NCBI GenBank assembly: GCA_039796795.1 | Contig: JBDKJA010000001.1 | Coordinates: forward strand, 1 to 64,000 | DNA length: 64,000 nt | Origin: UBA964 sp039796795 | GTDB lineage: Bacteria > Pseudomonadota > Gammaproteobacteria > Steroidobacterales > Steroidobacteraceae | Direction of reading: 5' to 3' | Shown here: piece after piece, positions 55,611 through 64,000 of the stretch | Numbering within the stretch: position 1 is the stretch's first letter | Layout of the letters: each line of letters opens with the position of its first letter | Translations under genes and position numbers: made by a program | The notes under the pieces: generated by a model | The model's input: only the letters and a program-made list of their open reading frames with translations | The model's database searches: none | What the model was told of the DNA's origin: nothing

Positions 55611-57515
55611 TCAGTCTGACGATGCGGCGGCTTCGAGCTCCGCGCCGAGTTCGAGCCAGCGCTCTTCCAGAGTTTCGATCTGCTTGACCAGCACCCCTAA
55701 GCGTTGAGGTACCGTCCGCATCGCGGGATCGCTGGAGTTGGACGACGCTGCATCGAGCATTTGCTGTTCCAGTTCGCGTCGCTGCGCCGACAATCGCTCT
55801 AGGTCCTTCTCGACGGTTTTGAGCTCGGTACGCAGAGACGCTAATTGCTGCCGTGCTGCTGCGTCACGGCGACGCTGTTCACGACGATCGACCACGTCGT
55901 CGCTACGTCGCGCGGGACTCGATGTCCCTGATCGAACGTCGCGGGCCAACGACTGCGCGTAGTCTTGTAGATCGCCGTCAAAGCGCGTCGCAGCGCCATC
56001 GCGAACCAACCAAAACTCGTCACAAACGCTGCCCAGTAATCCTCGATCATGCGATACGAGGATGACGGCACCAGAAAATTCCTGCAGCGCGAGTAATAAC
56101 GAATCGCGCATTTCGAGATCGAGATGGTTGGTCGGTTCGTCGAGTAACAATAAATTGGGTCGACGTGCGACCAGAATCGCGAGCGACAGTCGGGCGCGCT
56201 CACCACCTGAGAAATGTTTGACCGACTCGAAGACTCGATCACCTTGAAATCCGAACGACCCTAAGTGATCACGCTTTTGCTGTTCGGGCCATTGCGCAAC
56301 GACGGCGCCGCCACGACGCGTGAGTTCTAATATGGCGGTGCTCGATGCATCGAGCTGATCGACTTCTAATTGTGCGAAAAATCCCACCTCGAGATCCGGT
56401 GCCGACGTGATCGTGCCGCCAAGCGGCGCCAGCTGCCCGGCGATACTCTTTATTAATGTGGATTTACCGGCGCCGTTACGCCCCAGAATGCCGATGCGCG
56501 CACCCGGTGGAATCGAGAGCGAGAAGTCGTTGATGATGATCTGCTCGCCGTAGCCAGCTGTGATGCGATCGAGTGACACGAGCGGTACGGGTAGCTTGCG
56601 TGGCTCTAAAAACTGCCAGTCGAATGTATGTTCGACGCGCTGGGTCACGAGCGTCGGCAGTCTTTCCAGCCATTTCAAGCGACTTTGTGCTTGCCTTGCT
56701 TTGCTCGCTTTTGCGCGGAAGCGCTCGACGAAGCTGCGAACATGTTCGGCTTCTCGCCGGATTTTCTCGTTCTGCGCTTGCTGTTGTGCGAGCCGTGCGG
56801 CGCGTTGTGTCTCGAACTCCGAGAAGTTACCGCTGTAAGCCGTGAGTGAGCCCAAACTAACATGCAGCACGCGGTTGATCACGGCATCCAGGAAGTCTCG
56901 ATCGTGCGACACCAGCATAAGCGTACCCGGATAACTCTGTAGCCAGCGCTCCAGCCAGAGCACGGCATCGAGGTCCAAGTGGTTGGTCGGCTCGTCGAGG
57001 AGCAAAACATCGGATGGGCACATCAGCGCCTTGGCGAGATTCGCTCGCATGCGCAGTCCGCCCGAAAACTCTTTGATCGGCTGATCGATACGTTTCGGAT
57101 CGAATCCGAGTCCGTCCAGCAGAGCGGCCGCTCGACTGCGCGCGGTGTATCCGCCGAGTTGATCGAAATCTGCCAAAGCTTGAGCGTGCTGAATCCCGTC
57201 TTCGCGACGCTCTGCCTCGGCGAGAATTTGCTCGCATCGACGCAAGGCGATATCGCCGTCGATGACATGCTCGATCACGGCGCGATCCGAGTCGGGTAAC
57301 TCTTGGATGACCGACGCGAAGGTCAAGCCACCCGGGATCTCGAGATCACCCTGATCGGGAGTCAGTTCACCCTTGATCAGCGCGAGCAAGGACGATTTAC
57401 CGCTACCGTTACGGCCGACGATACCGACTTTCTCGCCGCGCAGAATGCTGGCTGTGGCGGAGTCGAGGAGAGGCTCGGGACCGCGCCGGAGCCGAATGTT
57501 TCGCAAGTGAATCAC
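55611..57515 (-). CDS. ABC-F family ATPase (YheS/Uup-like ribosome-associated)
   Basis: A 634-residue soluble protein with two ABC domains and no membrane segment. Walker A motifs are GRNGSGKSS (domain 1) and GRNGAGKST (domain 2), the signatures FSGGLRMRANLAKALM and FSGGERARLSLAILV, and Walker B twice as LLLDEPTNHLDL. A basic linker (ERFRAKASKARQAQSRLKWL) joins them, and the C terminus is a coiled coil (about 540-630). ABC-F proteins act on the ribosome in translation. GTG at 57515 gives the conserved VIHLRNIRLRRG and a length close to E. coli YheS (637); a longer frame would run into the divergent FrnE gene. Which ABC-F subgroup is not certain. Confidence 0.88.
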   Translation of the reverse strand: MIHLRNIRLRRGPEPLLDSATASILRGEKVGIVGRNGSGKSSLLALIKGELTPDQGDLEIPGGLTFASVIQELPDSDRAVIEHVIDGDIALRRCEQILAEAERREDGIQHAQALADFDQLGGYTARSRAAALLDGLGFDPKRIDQPIKEFSGGLRMRANLAKALMCPSDVLLLDEPTNHLDLDAVLWLERWLQSYPGTLMLVSHDRDFLDAVINRVLHVSLGSLTAYSGNFSEFETQRAARLAQQQAQNEKIRREAEHVRSFVERFRAKASKARQAQSRLKWLERLPTLVTQRVEHTFDWQFLEPRKLPVPLVSLDRITAGYGEQIIINDFSLSIPPGARIGILGRNGAGKSTLIKSIAGQLAPLGGTITSAPDLEVGFFAQLEVDQLDASSTAILELTRRGGAVVAQWPEQQKRDHLGSFGFQGDRVFESVKHFSGGERARLSLAILVARRPNLLLLDEPTNHLDLEMRDSLLLALQEFSGAVILVSHDRGLLGSVCDEFWLVRDGAATRFDGDLQDYAQSLARDVRSGTSSPARRSDDVVDRREQRRRDAAARQQLASLRTELKTVEKDLERLSAQRRELEQQMLDAASSNSSDPAMRTVPQRLGVLVKQIETLEERWLELGAELEAAASSD

Positions 57516-57543
57516 GGGCGCGATTCTACGCGAGTGCTTGTGT

Positions 57544-58200
57544 ATGCTCGTCGCCGTGCGAATCGAAATTTTCTCCGACATCGTCTGTCCTTGGTGTTTC
57601 GTCGGGCAAAGTCGTCTTGCGGCGGCATTGGCTAAGCGGCCCGAGATGACAGCAGAGGTCATCTGGCTGCCTTTCGAGTTAAATCCCGCCATGCCGACGG
57701 AAGGTCGGCCGCGTGCGGACTATCTGCGCGAGCGTTTCGGCGACGTGAACCGATTTGCCGATGCCCAGAGGCAACTAAAGGAGATCGGCGAGCAGGAAGG
57801 CATTCGATTCGATTTCAGTGGCATTCAACGTATGCCGAATACTCGACGGGCTCATGTTTTGTTGGCCTACGTTCGTCGCGAGAATCCTGCTCTACAGACT
57901 CGTGCCGCTCGGCTTTTGTTCGAGGCTTACTTCAGCGAAGGTTTGGATATTGGCGACCCGCACTGTCTCGCGGCGTTAGCGGAAAGACTCGGTCTCGATA
58001 GTTCGGTCGTCATGCCCGTGCTTGATGATGCAACTTTGCACGCCGAAGTGCAGGCGCTCGAAGCGCTAGCCGCTCGCTGGAATGTGTCTGGCGTACCGAC
58101 TTTCATTTTCGATCGACGCACCGGTTTTTCAGGCGCGCAGCCCGTCGCCGTTTTCGAGCGCGCATTCGACTCTGTACTCGCACAGACTCGCGACTCATGA
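57544..58200 (+). CDS. frnE: FrnE-like DsbA-family oxidoreductase
   Basis: A 218-residue thioredoxin-superfamily protein: FSDIVCPWCFVGQSRLAAAL has the CPWC redox pair (Cys15/Cys18 from this start), followed by an inserted helical domain and the cis-Pro region WNVSGVPTFIFDRRTGFSGA. Such FrnE/HCCA-isomerase-like proteins are cytoplasmic (no signal) and act on disulfides or glutathione-linked compounds. Start options are ATG 57544 or GTG 57556. It lies 28 bases from the divergent ABC-F start and overlaps the M15 gene by ATGA. Confidence 0.88.
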   Translation: MLVAVRIEIFSDIVCPWCFVGQSRLAAALAKRPEMTAEVIWLPFELNPAMPTEGRPRADYLRERFGDVNRFADAQRQLKEIGEQEGIRFDFSGIQRMPNTRRAHVLLAYVRRENPALQTRAARLLFEAYFSEGLDIGDPHCLAALAERLGLDSSVVMPVLDDATLHAEVQALEALAARWNVSGVPTFIFDRRTGFSGAQPVAVFERAFDSVLAQTRDS

Positions 58201-58880
58201 AAGTCGACGAATTGACTGGGCGAGCGCGCTCTCATGTGATCGAACTCGACCAGGGTGGTTGCGTACTGCATCGCGAAGCGGTGCAGCCTTATCTCGATCT
58301 GCGCAACGCGGCTAGGGCAGAAGGATATGACTTAGTCGCTGTTTCGTCTTTTCGAGACTTCGACAGGCAGAAATCCATCTGGAACGGTAAGTATCGAGGA
58401 CAACGACCTGTGCTCGATCGGCAAGGTCGGGCACTCGATATCACAGCTTGGCCAGTCGCCGATCGTGTTGAGGCGATCTTGTGTTGGTCTGCGATGCCTG
58501 GCGCGAGTCGGCATCATTGGGGTAGCGACATCGACGTGATTGATCGAGCCGCTCTGGCAGCAGACGCCGTGGTCGAGCTCGTGCCCGAGGCTTACCGCGA
58601 TAACGGTCCACATGCGCGATTGCATACATGGTTATCGGAGAACATGGCGCGCTTCGGCTTTTTCCGACCCTATGTCACTGAGCGCGCGGGCGTCAGCCCG
58701 GAGCCTTGGCACCTGAGTTACGCGCCGGTGTCGATGTCGGCGTTACAAGCGCTGACGCCATCTGTGCTATGCGAAGCATGGCGATCCGCTGATGTCGATG
58801 GTGTTGAGTGGCTGATCGCGAATGTCGACTCCTTACATTCGCGTTATGTCGACGATGTGGACGCGCCCGATCGGGGATGA
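58197..58880 (+). CDS. M15-family (VanY-like) D-Ala-D-Ala carboxypeptidase, no visible export signal
   Basis: A 227-residue zinc peptidase of the LAS (M15B) fold. The motif SRHHWGSDIDVID at 104-116 follows SxHxxGxAxD with zinc ligands His106 and Asp113; PEPWHLSYAP has catalytic Glu169 and zinc His172. The upstream block VAVSSFRDFDRQKSIWNGKY is the VanY N-lobe. These cleave D-Ala-D-Ala or L,D bonds in peptidoglycan, but no signal peptide or anchor is visible at MKVDELTGRARSH, so export is unexplained; a cytoplasmic peptidoglycan-recycling role is possible. It overlaps FrnE by ATGA and ends 6 bases from convergent exonuclease III. Confidence 0.85.
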   Translation: MKVDELTGRARSHVIELDQGGCVLHREAVQPYLDLRNAARAEGYDLVAVSSFRDFDRQKSIWNGKYRGQRPVLDRQGRALDITAWPVADRVEAILCWSAMPGASRHHWGSDIDVIDRAALAADAVVELVPEAYRDNGPHARLHTWLSENMARFGFFRPYVTERAGVSPEPWHLSYAPVSMSALQALTPSVLCEAWRSADVDGVEWLIANVDSLHSRYVDDVDAPDRG

Positions 58881-58886
58881 GCGTCG

Positions 58887-59663
58887 CTAAATTTTGAACT
58901 CCGCCAGTACAGGCGTGTGATCTGACGGCCTGTCGGCACGACGCGGTTCTTTGTCGATACGCGCGGCGACACACTGAGTTGCCAACGAGCTCGAAGCTAA
59001 GATCAGATCAATACGAAGCCCAGCGTTGCGGCGAAAGCCTGCTGCTCGGTAATCCCACCAACTGTACGATTTCTCTGGCTGATCGAACTGACGAAAGACA
59101 TCGACCAATCCCGCTTGTAGCAATCGACGATACGCGTCGCGTTCTGGTTCGCTGACATGCACGTGCCCGACCCAGGCAGCCGGATCGTGTACATCACGAT
59201 CTTCTGGTGCGATGTTGAAGTCACCCAAGACCACCAGATGCTTCTCGAGCGTCAGTAGTGACTCTAGCCATTGTTGCAGTGCATCGAGCCAGCGCAGCTT
59301 ATAAGCGTACTTATCAGAGCCCGGCTCTTGTCCATTGGGAACGTATAGATCAACGACGACCATCCCAGCCGTACGAACTGCGAGTACCCGCTTTTGTTCG
59401 TCGTCGAAGCCAGGAATGCCGGTGGCAACAACGTCGATCGGCTGGCGCGACAGCACGGCGACTCCGTTATAGGTTCGCTGTCCGCTGTAAGCGCATTGAT
59501 AGCCCAGCGCCTCGATATCCGCCACCGGAAAGTCTGAATCTGGAAGCTTCGTTTCCTGCAGGGCAATGATGTCCGGCTTGCTATCGGCGACCCATGTGGC
59601 GAGCTGCGGTAATCGAACTCGCAGCGAGTTGACGTTCCAGGTGGCGATGGTGAGGTTAGGCAT
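58887..59663 (-). CDS. xthA: exodeoxyribonuclease III
   Basis: A 258-residue AP endonuclease/3'-5' exonuclease of base-excision repair. Motifs in order: IATWNVNSLRVRLPQL, IIALQETKLPD (catalytic Glu), YVPNGQEPGSDKY, VVLGDFNIAPEDRDVHDP (Asp/Asn), YSWWDYRAAGFRRNAGLRID and the final SDHTPVLAEF with catalytic His. Length matches E. coli XthA (268). It is divergent from gor with 36 bases between, so the promoters overlap; convergent with M15. Confidence 0.95.
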   Translation of the reverse strand: MPNLTIATWNVNSLRVRLPQLATWVADSKPDIIALQETKLPDSDFPVADIEALGYQCAYSGQRTYNGVAVLSRQPIDVVATGIPGFDDEQKRVLAVRTAGMVVVDLYVPNGQEPGSDKYAYKLRWLDALQQWLESLLTLEKHLVVLGDFNIAPEDRDVHDPAAWVGHVHVSEPERDAYRRLLQAGLVDVFRQFDQPEKSYSWWDYRAAGFRRNAGLRIDLILASSSLATQCVAARIDKEPRRADRPSDHTPVLAEFKI

Positions 59664-59699
59664 CTGCCTAGGTTAAACGACCTGTGTACGATAGCGACT

Positions 59700-61055
59700 A
59701 TGAGTAATGAAAAATTCGACTTAATCGTCATCGGTGGCGGTAGTGGTGGCTTGGCCTGCGCACAACGCGCCGCCCAGTATGGCGCCAAGGTGCTACTGGC
59801 CGAGTCAGCGCGTTTGGGTGGCACCTGTGTCAATGTCGGTTGCGTACCCAAGAAGGTGATGTGGAATGCCGCGCACATTGCCGAAGCGGCTGCCGATGCA
59901 CCTCATTACGGATTCGATCTCGAATATCGAGGTCACGATTGGTCTGCACTGCGTCATGCCCGCGATGCCTACATTGCAAGGCTCAACGGGATTTACGAGC
60001 GAAACCTCGCCGCCAAGAATATTCACCTGATTCGAGGAGTAGCCTCCTTCGTCTCATCGAACGAAGTGAGGATCGGCGAGGAGGTGTTCGAAGCATCGAG
60101 AGTCGTGATTGCCACGGGCGGTCGCCCGATGATGCCGTCGATCCCCGGCAGCGAATATGGAATCAACTCGGATGGCTTCTTCGCGTTAGAGAGTCTGCCT
60201 GCCCGCACGGCTGTCGTCGGTAGCGGCTATATTGCCGTCGAGCTGGCGGGTGTACTGCATTCTCTAGGCAGCAAGGTCACTCTGGCATTTCGTCGTGATC
60301 GCGTTCTTCGACACTTCGATTCGATGTTGTCGGATGCGCTGATGAAGATCATGCGTGAGGAGGGTCTCGCTCTTATCGATCATGCCGCTCCGCGGGCGCT
60401 CGAACGCGATGTCGACGGGACACTTCGTTTACTTTTCGATGATGGTCGTCAGTCGGGTCCTTTCGATACGGTGATTTGGGCGATCGGACGCGAACCGATG
60501 GTCGATAGTCTCGCGCTCGATAGAGCGGGCATCCGTTTGGATAGTCGAGGCTTCATTCCAGTCGATCGCTATCAAGAAACGCCCGTCAAAGACGTGTTTG
60601 CGATCGGTGATGTGACCGGGCAGGCTCAATTGACGCCCGTGGCGATTGCCGCGGGTCGGCGTCTCGCCGACCGTCTTTGGGGTGGGATGGAGGGACGTCA
60701 TCTCGACTACAGCAACATTCCGACAGTGGTATTTAGTCATCCCCCTATCGGCACCGTTGGTCTAAGCGAACACGAAGCGATCGATCGCTACGGCAAGCAG
60801 GAAGTCAAGGTATACACCTCCGGTTTCGTGCCGATGTATCACGCGCTGACGCCGCGCAAGCCGCGAGCCGAGATGAAGCTCGTCACCGTTGGAGCCACTG
60901 AACGAATTGTCGGTTGTCACGTGATCGGGGCTGGCGCGGATGAAATGCTGCAGGGCTTCGCCGTCGCCCTTAGGATGGGTGCGACCAAGCGCGATTTTGA
61001 CGACACGGTAGCCATCCACCCCACCAGCGCCGAGGAGTTCGTCACGATGCGCTAG
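59700..61055 (+). CDS. gor: glutathione-disulfide reductase
   Basis: A 451-residue NADPH-dependent flavoenzyme reducing GSSG. The FAD motif is VIGGGSGGLACAQRAA at 10-25; the redox-active pair is Cys43/Cys48 in GGTCVNVGCVPKKVMWNA; the NADPH domain has AVVGSGYIAVELAGVLHSLG; FAD second motif VFAIGDVTGQAQLTPVAIAA; and the C-terminal AIHPTSAEEFVTMR carries the catalytic His-Glu pair. Everything fits Gor rather than lipoamide dehydrogenase (CVNVGC, C-terminal HPTSAEE). It is divergent from xthA, consistent with shared oxidative-stress use. Confidence 0.95.
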   Translation: MSNEKFDLIVIGGGSGGLACAQRAAQYGAKVLLAESARLGGTCVNVGCVPKKVMWNAAHIAEAAADAPHYGFDLEYRGHDWSALRHARDAYIARLNGIYERNLAAKNIHLIRGVASFVSSNEVRIGEEVFEASRVVIATGGRPMMPSIPGSEYGINSDGFFALESLPARTAVVGSGYIAVELAGVLHSLGSKVTLAFRRDRVLRHFDSMLSDALMKIMREEGLALIDHAAPRALERDVDGTLRLLFDDGRQSGPFDTVIWAIGREPMVDSLALDRAGIRLDSRGFIPVDRYQETPVKDVFAIGDVTGQAQLTPVAIAAGRRLADRLWGGMEGRHLDYSNIPTVVFSHPPIGTVGLSEHEAIDRYGKQEVKVYTSGFVPMYHALTPRKPRAEMKLVTVGATERIVGCHVIGAGADEMLQGFAVALRMGATKRDFDDTVAIHPTSAEEFVTMR

Positions 61056-61138
61056 CGCTGGCCAAGCAGCTGTCCGCAAGGTACACGCTGCGCGCGCTAT
61101 ACATTGACTTGCAAATTCCCCATGCGCGCAATGGCGTC

Positions 61139-61672
61139 ATGGAAAGTGCGGTCAAAAAAACATGGGCGACGGCCTTTTTGGCTTTGATGTTGCTGTTGTC
61201 GCTTGGCTGCGCACCGAAGTCGCAGCCGATTCCAACGGAGCGGCTGCAAATCAAAATCAATCTTTTGTGCACAACGTGTGACGACTTCCTACAGTGCACC
61301 GCCACTGGGCAGTCCGCGAGCGCCGGCTTCACGCTTTACCGACTGCGCGAGAAATCTTTCTTCGCCCAAATCGCCACGATTTGGGATTACTTGATCCAAT
61401 GGGCGTCTCGCAAGACAAGCGATCGCAGGCCATTGACGATATACGTAGAGGACAATGGTGCGCCTCGGGTCCTCGTGTCCGACTCTGTCGCTAAAGTCGA
61501 TATGGTCACTGGGCTCATCATGTTGCCAGATTCGACGATCGACATGCGCGACGGCAACTGGATCGTCGCCGGTGAGTCGGCTGGTCAATGTCGCGCGCTG
61601 GTTCGTCGCGATGGCTATCGATGGCTACGCTCGCTCTTGAATAAACCGCTGCCGACCGGTGGTACGCCATGA
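61139..61672 (+). CDS. small lipoprotein of unknown function with CxxC-x4-C cluster
   Basis: A 177-residue protein I do not recognise. The signal peptide has hydrophobic core FLALMLLLSLGC with lipobox LSLGC (Cys24). A cysteine cluster INLLCTTCDDFLQCTATG follows at ~38-53, then WDYLIQWASRKTSDRRPLTI and IDMRDGNWIVAGESAG. ATG at 61139 is used because TATACA at 61098-61103 fits a -10 element and would put the transcript start near 61110; an upstream TTG would lie at that point. Its stop overlaps the DoxX start by ATGA, and the MFS gene follows, so the three are one operon. Confidence 0.72.
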   Translation: MESAVKKTWATAFLALMLLLSLGCAPKSQPIPTERLQIKINLLCTTCDDFLQCTATGQSASAGFTLYRLREKSFFAQIATIWDYLIQWASRKTSDRRPLTIYVEDNGAPRVLVSDSVAKVDMVTGLIMLPDSTIDMRDGNWIVAGESAGQCRALVRRDGYRWLRSLLNKPLPTGGTP

Positions 61673-62112
61673 GGGCGGCGCTATTAGGCTTGCGATATCT
61701 CCTTGCGATTTTTTTTGCCGGTGCGGCTGTCAATAAATGGAAGCAGGGCTACATCACGAGTGATTATTTGAAGAGTGTTTTCCTGCAGCGAATAGAAGAG
61801 ATCGATCCTGAGTCATTCGGTGCATGGTTTATCGAAAACATCGGCATCCCGCATTACGTGCCGTTGGCATGGCTCGTATGTTGGGGCGAAACACTCATTG
61901 CTGCAGGCTTATTGTTTGGATGTATCACGAGAGGGGCGGCCGTCGGTGCGATGGCCATGATGTTCGCCTTTGCGATCGGTGGCTATTACGATGCCTCACT
62001 GATCATCTTAGGCTTAATGTTTTTGCCCTTCGTTATATTGCCGACGGGGCGCTGGCATGGTGTCGACAAGCAATTGCATGCTCGATATCCCCAATCCATT
62101 TTATTCGGCTGA
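61669..62112 (+). CDS. DoxX-family small membrane protein
   Basis: A 147-residue protein with about four helices: ALLGLRYLLAIFFAGAAVNK (the DoxX N-terminal helix with conserved Asn-Lys), VPLAWLVCWGETLIAAGLLF, GAAVGAMAMMFAFAIGGYYD and ILGLMFLPFVILPTGRWHGV. DoxX-like proteins have varied roles, including terminal-oxidase partner and redox/thiol-stress membrane complexes with other small proteins. It overlaps the lipoprotein by ATGA and precedes the MFS gene by 8 bases. Function here is unresolved. Confidence 0.85.
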   Translation: MRAALLGLRYLLAIFFAGAAVNKWKQGYITSDYLKSVFLQRIEEIDPESFGAWFIENIGIPHYVPLAWLVCWGETLIAAGLLFGCITRGAAVGAMAMMFAFAIGGYYDASLIILGLMFLPFVILPTGRWHGVDKQLHARYPQSILFG

Positions 62113-62120
62113 GGGTGCTC

Positions 62121-63395
62121 ATGAATAAGTTCGGACCTGTGCGTTTGATGCCCGGAGTCACCCGTGGACATGTCGCGGCTTATCTTTGGGCTGCCTTTGT
62201 CAGCATCGGCATTTTCACTTACGCCACAGCACTGCAACCGTACCTTCTTGAAGTCAATATCGGCGTGCCGCCTGGCGAGAGGGGTGTTGTCTCGGGTGAT
62301 CTGCAGTTCTGGCAGGAAATAGTCACCCTGATGTTCGTTGGTCTATTTGGAGCATGGTCCGATCGTGTTGGACGACGCATCGTTTATATCGTCGGATTTT
62401 TGATCACCGGTCTTGCCTATGCCGCGTATCCCTTCGCAGATGATGTTGGGCAACTGCTTATCTATCGATTGATCTATGCCGTGGGTATTGCGGCGCTGGG
62501 CGGCATGTTGGCAACGGTGCTCGCCGATTATCCAATCGATGCTGATCGCGGCAAATTGACGGGAATCTCTTTCTTCTTGAATGCCGTCGGTGCTTTGCTG
62601 TTCTTTGCTGTACTCACGCGGCTGCCATCTTTATATCAAGGCTTCGGGGCGACCGAGACAGAGGCAGGGCGATTTGCATACCTGACAATCGCGGCTGTTT
62701 GCGTCATCAGCGCACTGATCATGCTGGGTTTGAAGCCCGGCCGACCAGAACAGGTGACAGAGCGTTTGCCCTTGTTCGCATTACTGCGTCAAGGGTTGAA
62801 TGCCGGCAAGCGACCACGGATCGCATTGGCCTATGCGGCTTCATTTGCTGCGCGTGCCGATCTTGTCATCGTCGCCTTATTTCTCTCACTCTGGGTTCAG
62901 TCCGCAGCATTGGCAGATGGTGCGACGGCTGCCGAAGCAACGTCGAGACAAGGCGCTCTTTTTGGAATCGTCCAGGGTAGTGCGATGCTGTGGGCGCCAC
63001 TTTTTGGTTGGCTTGCCGACAAGGTGGATCGCGTCACCTTGGTCATTATGGCCACCGTGCTTTCAGTGGCGGGATACGGCTGGATGGGGCTGACTCCAGA
63101 TCCCGCCGTAGGGGCTGCTGCTTTTGGTGCAGCTACATTACTCGGTATCGGTCAGGCGAGCGGCATTCTTGCCTCACAGGTGTTAATCGCTCAGGAGGCT
63201 CCGGGGGCCATTCGCGGTGCCGTCATTGGCATGGTTGGTTTTTTCGGCGCTCTTGGCATTTTGGCGATCTCTAAGATCGGTGGCATTGCATTCGATGCTT
63301 GGCGCCCAGGCGCGCCGTTCATCATCATGGCCGGTGCCAATGTGGTGTTGTTGGTCTATGCGATTTGGGTCAGAGCTCAGCCGCGCACACCCTGA
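62121..63395 (+). CDS. MFS transporter, unknown substrate
   Basis: A 424-residue major-facilitator protein with twelve helices. The loop 2/3 motif is LFGAWSDRVGRRIVYIVGF, TM4 RLIYAVGIAALGGMLATVLA, and the second half has LFGWLADKVDRVTLVIMATV. A signature common to tetracycline/sugar exporters is not visible beyond this. ATG at 62121 follows GAGGGTGCTC. It closes the lipoprotein - DoxX - MFS operon; the convergent YqhA gene starts 37 bases after its stop. Confidence 0.87.
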   Translation: MNKFGPVRLMPGVTRGHVAAYLWAAFVSIGIFTYATALQPYLLEVNIGVPPGERGVVSGDLQFWQEIVTLMFVGLFGAWSDRVGRRIVYIVGFLITGLAYAAYPFADDVGQLLIYRLIYAVGIAALGGMLATVLADYPIDADRGKLTGISFFLNAVGALLFFAVLTRLPSLYQGFGATETEAGRFAYLTIAAVCVISALIMLGLKPGRPEQVTERLPLFALLRQGLNAGKRPRIALAYAASFAARADLVIVALFLSLWVQSAALADGATAAEATSRQGALFGIVQGSAMLWAPLFGWLADKVDRVTLVIMATVLSVAGYGWMGLTPDPAVGAAAFGAATLLGIGQASGILASQVLIAQEAPGAIRGAVIGMVGFFGALGILAISKIGGIAFDAWRPGAPFIIMAGANVVLLVYAIWVRAQPRTP

Positions 63396-63432
63396 TTCGC
63401 CATATCGCCATACGCAGTATCAGCGAGGGTAA

Positions 63433-63951
63433 TCACTTCGTCTCAGTGTGATCGCGATGTCCCGCGAAAGACATTCTATCTAGCACGCCGAGCAGCAATG
63501 CCGAGACTACGAAGGTCAGGTGCAGCATGACGTACCAGAAGATTTTGTCGTTCGGAATGGTCTTGGCATCCATGAACACCTTCAAAAGGTGGATTGACGA
63601 GATTGCCACGATCGATGCCGCCACTTTGAGCTTCAAAGTCCCTGCATCCAGCTTACCTAACCAGCCGAGCTTTTCACCCTCCTGCGCAACATCCAATCGT
63701 GACACGAAGTTCTCGTAACCCGAGAACATCACCATCACGATCAGACTGCCGACCAGAACGATGTCAATCAACGTCAGCACGATCAGCACGAGCTGATCCT
63801 CGGGCATCGACCCTACTTCCAAAATCACGTGTAGTGCTTCTTGGAAGAATTTAACGCCAAGCGCGATCAGCGCGAGCGACAAACCAAGATAGAGTGGCGC
63901 CAGCAGCCAACGGCAAGCAAAAATCAGCTTTTCGAGACTTTTTTCGATCAC
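63433..63951 (-). CDS. yqhA: YqhA/UPF0114 (TIGR00645) membrane protein
   Basis: A 172-residue protein with about four hydrophobic helices, starting MIEKSLEKLIFACRWLLAPLY, then LVLIVLTLIDIVLVGSLIVM, ASIVAISSIHLLKVFMDA and WYVMLHLTFVVSALLLGVLD. Length and these blocks match the UPF0114 family. Function unknown; possibly a channel-like or stress membrane protein. It is convergent with the MFS gene. The remaining bases to the right edge (63952-64000) hold only its upstream region; nothing else is visible. Confidence 0.9.
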   Translation of the reverse strand: MIEKSLEKLIFACRWLLAPLYLGLSLALIALGVKFFQEALHVILEVGSMPEDQLVLIVLTLIDIVLVGSLIVMVMFSGYENFVSRLDVAQEGEKLGWLGKLDAGTLKLKVAASIVAISSIHLLKVFMDAKTIPNDKIFWYVMLHLTFVVSALLLGVLDRMSFAGHRDHTETK

Positions 63952-64000
63952 AAATTTTTCTCCGACGGGAATGGCGACATGCGCTGTAGCGCGTTATCCC

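Noticed and set aside
1..64000. Search by eye for rRNA, tRNA, CRISPR repeats, IS ends, prophage or plasmid genes
   Set aside because: None seen: no repeated spacer pattern, transposase, integrase or tRNA-like cloverleaf was found; tRNA detection by eye is not exhaustive.

Overview
The window reads as ordinary chromosome of an aerobic, heterotrophic gammaproteobacterium. Taxonomic pointers are a FadE-type acyl-CoA dehydrogenase, OxyR with both redox cysteines, GspB, a rhombosortase-like protease, PurT, YqhA and two-component RND efflux genes. A TonB-dependent receptor beside exported hydrolase-like genes, together with a propionyl-CoA operon, resembles Steroidobacterales/Nevskiales-type genomes, but the order is a guess from gene content. 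There is no rRNA, tRNA, CRISPR array, phage gene or insertion sequence, and no stretch over 300 bases without a gene. Genes are tightly packed; many start or stop by 1 to 20 base overlaps, so operons are easy to read.

Layout. 1-290: tail of an acyl-CoA dehydrogenase. 289-2815 (minus): oxyR - photolyase - Dabb-domain gene, translationally coupled. 2992-7281 (plus): YciI-like protein, circularly permuted ATP-grasp enzyme, alpha-E protein, transglutaminase-like protease and an Anbu-type proteasome homologue; this is the most intriguing cluster. 7307-11502 (minus): RND efflux pump and adaptor. 11627-14289 (minus): D-2-hydroxyacid dehydrogenase, MaoC-like hydratase and a Tat-exported nitrilase-fold protein that seems to lack the nucleophile; divergent to them is a TonB receptor (14525-17041) with a strong terminator. 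17219-20682: YdcZ-type membrane protein, a Zur-like repressor, and divergently a His-rich zinc G3E GTPase with a WD40 partner. 20704-24672: M20 amidohydrolase and a two-subunit, Tat-exported molybdenum hydroxylase. 24773-31174: MBL/beta-CASP nuclease-like protein, exported NmrA-like protein, nucleotide-exchanger-like and NCS1 transporters, a periplasmic protein and a lipocalin.

31309-38542 is a complete propionyl-CoA to succinyl-CoA pathway (mutase, MeaB chaperone, both carboxylase subunits, epimerase). 38506-43527 holds a FakA/FakB-like fusion, gspB, a phosphopantetheinyl transferase, a rhombosortase and dinB. 43531-47953 has a DUF3667 protein, fadE and malate dehydrogenase. 48020-50462 is a Ytr-like GntR/ABC operon with a palindromic operator and a previously missable 51-residue leader ORF. 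50472-55386 has purT, a CDGSH protein and an Mla/MCE lipid-transport operon with a STAS-MlaE fusion. The gap at 55387-55610 holds a convincing promoter, stem-loop and terminator: a candidate small RNA. 55611-63951 has an ABC-F protein, FrnE-like oxidoreductase, M15 peptidase, exonuclease III, glutathione reductase, a lipoprotein, a DoxX protein, an MFS carrier and YqhA.

All function calls come from reading motifs by eye; no database or alignment was run.
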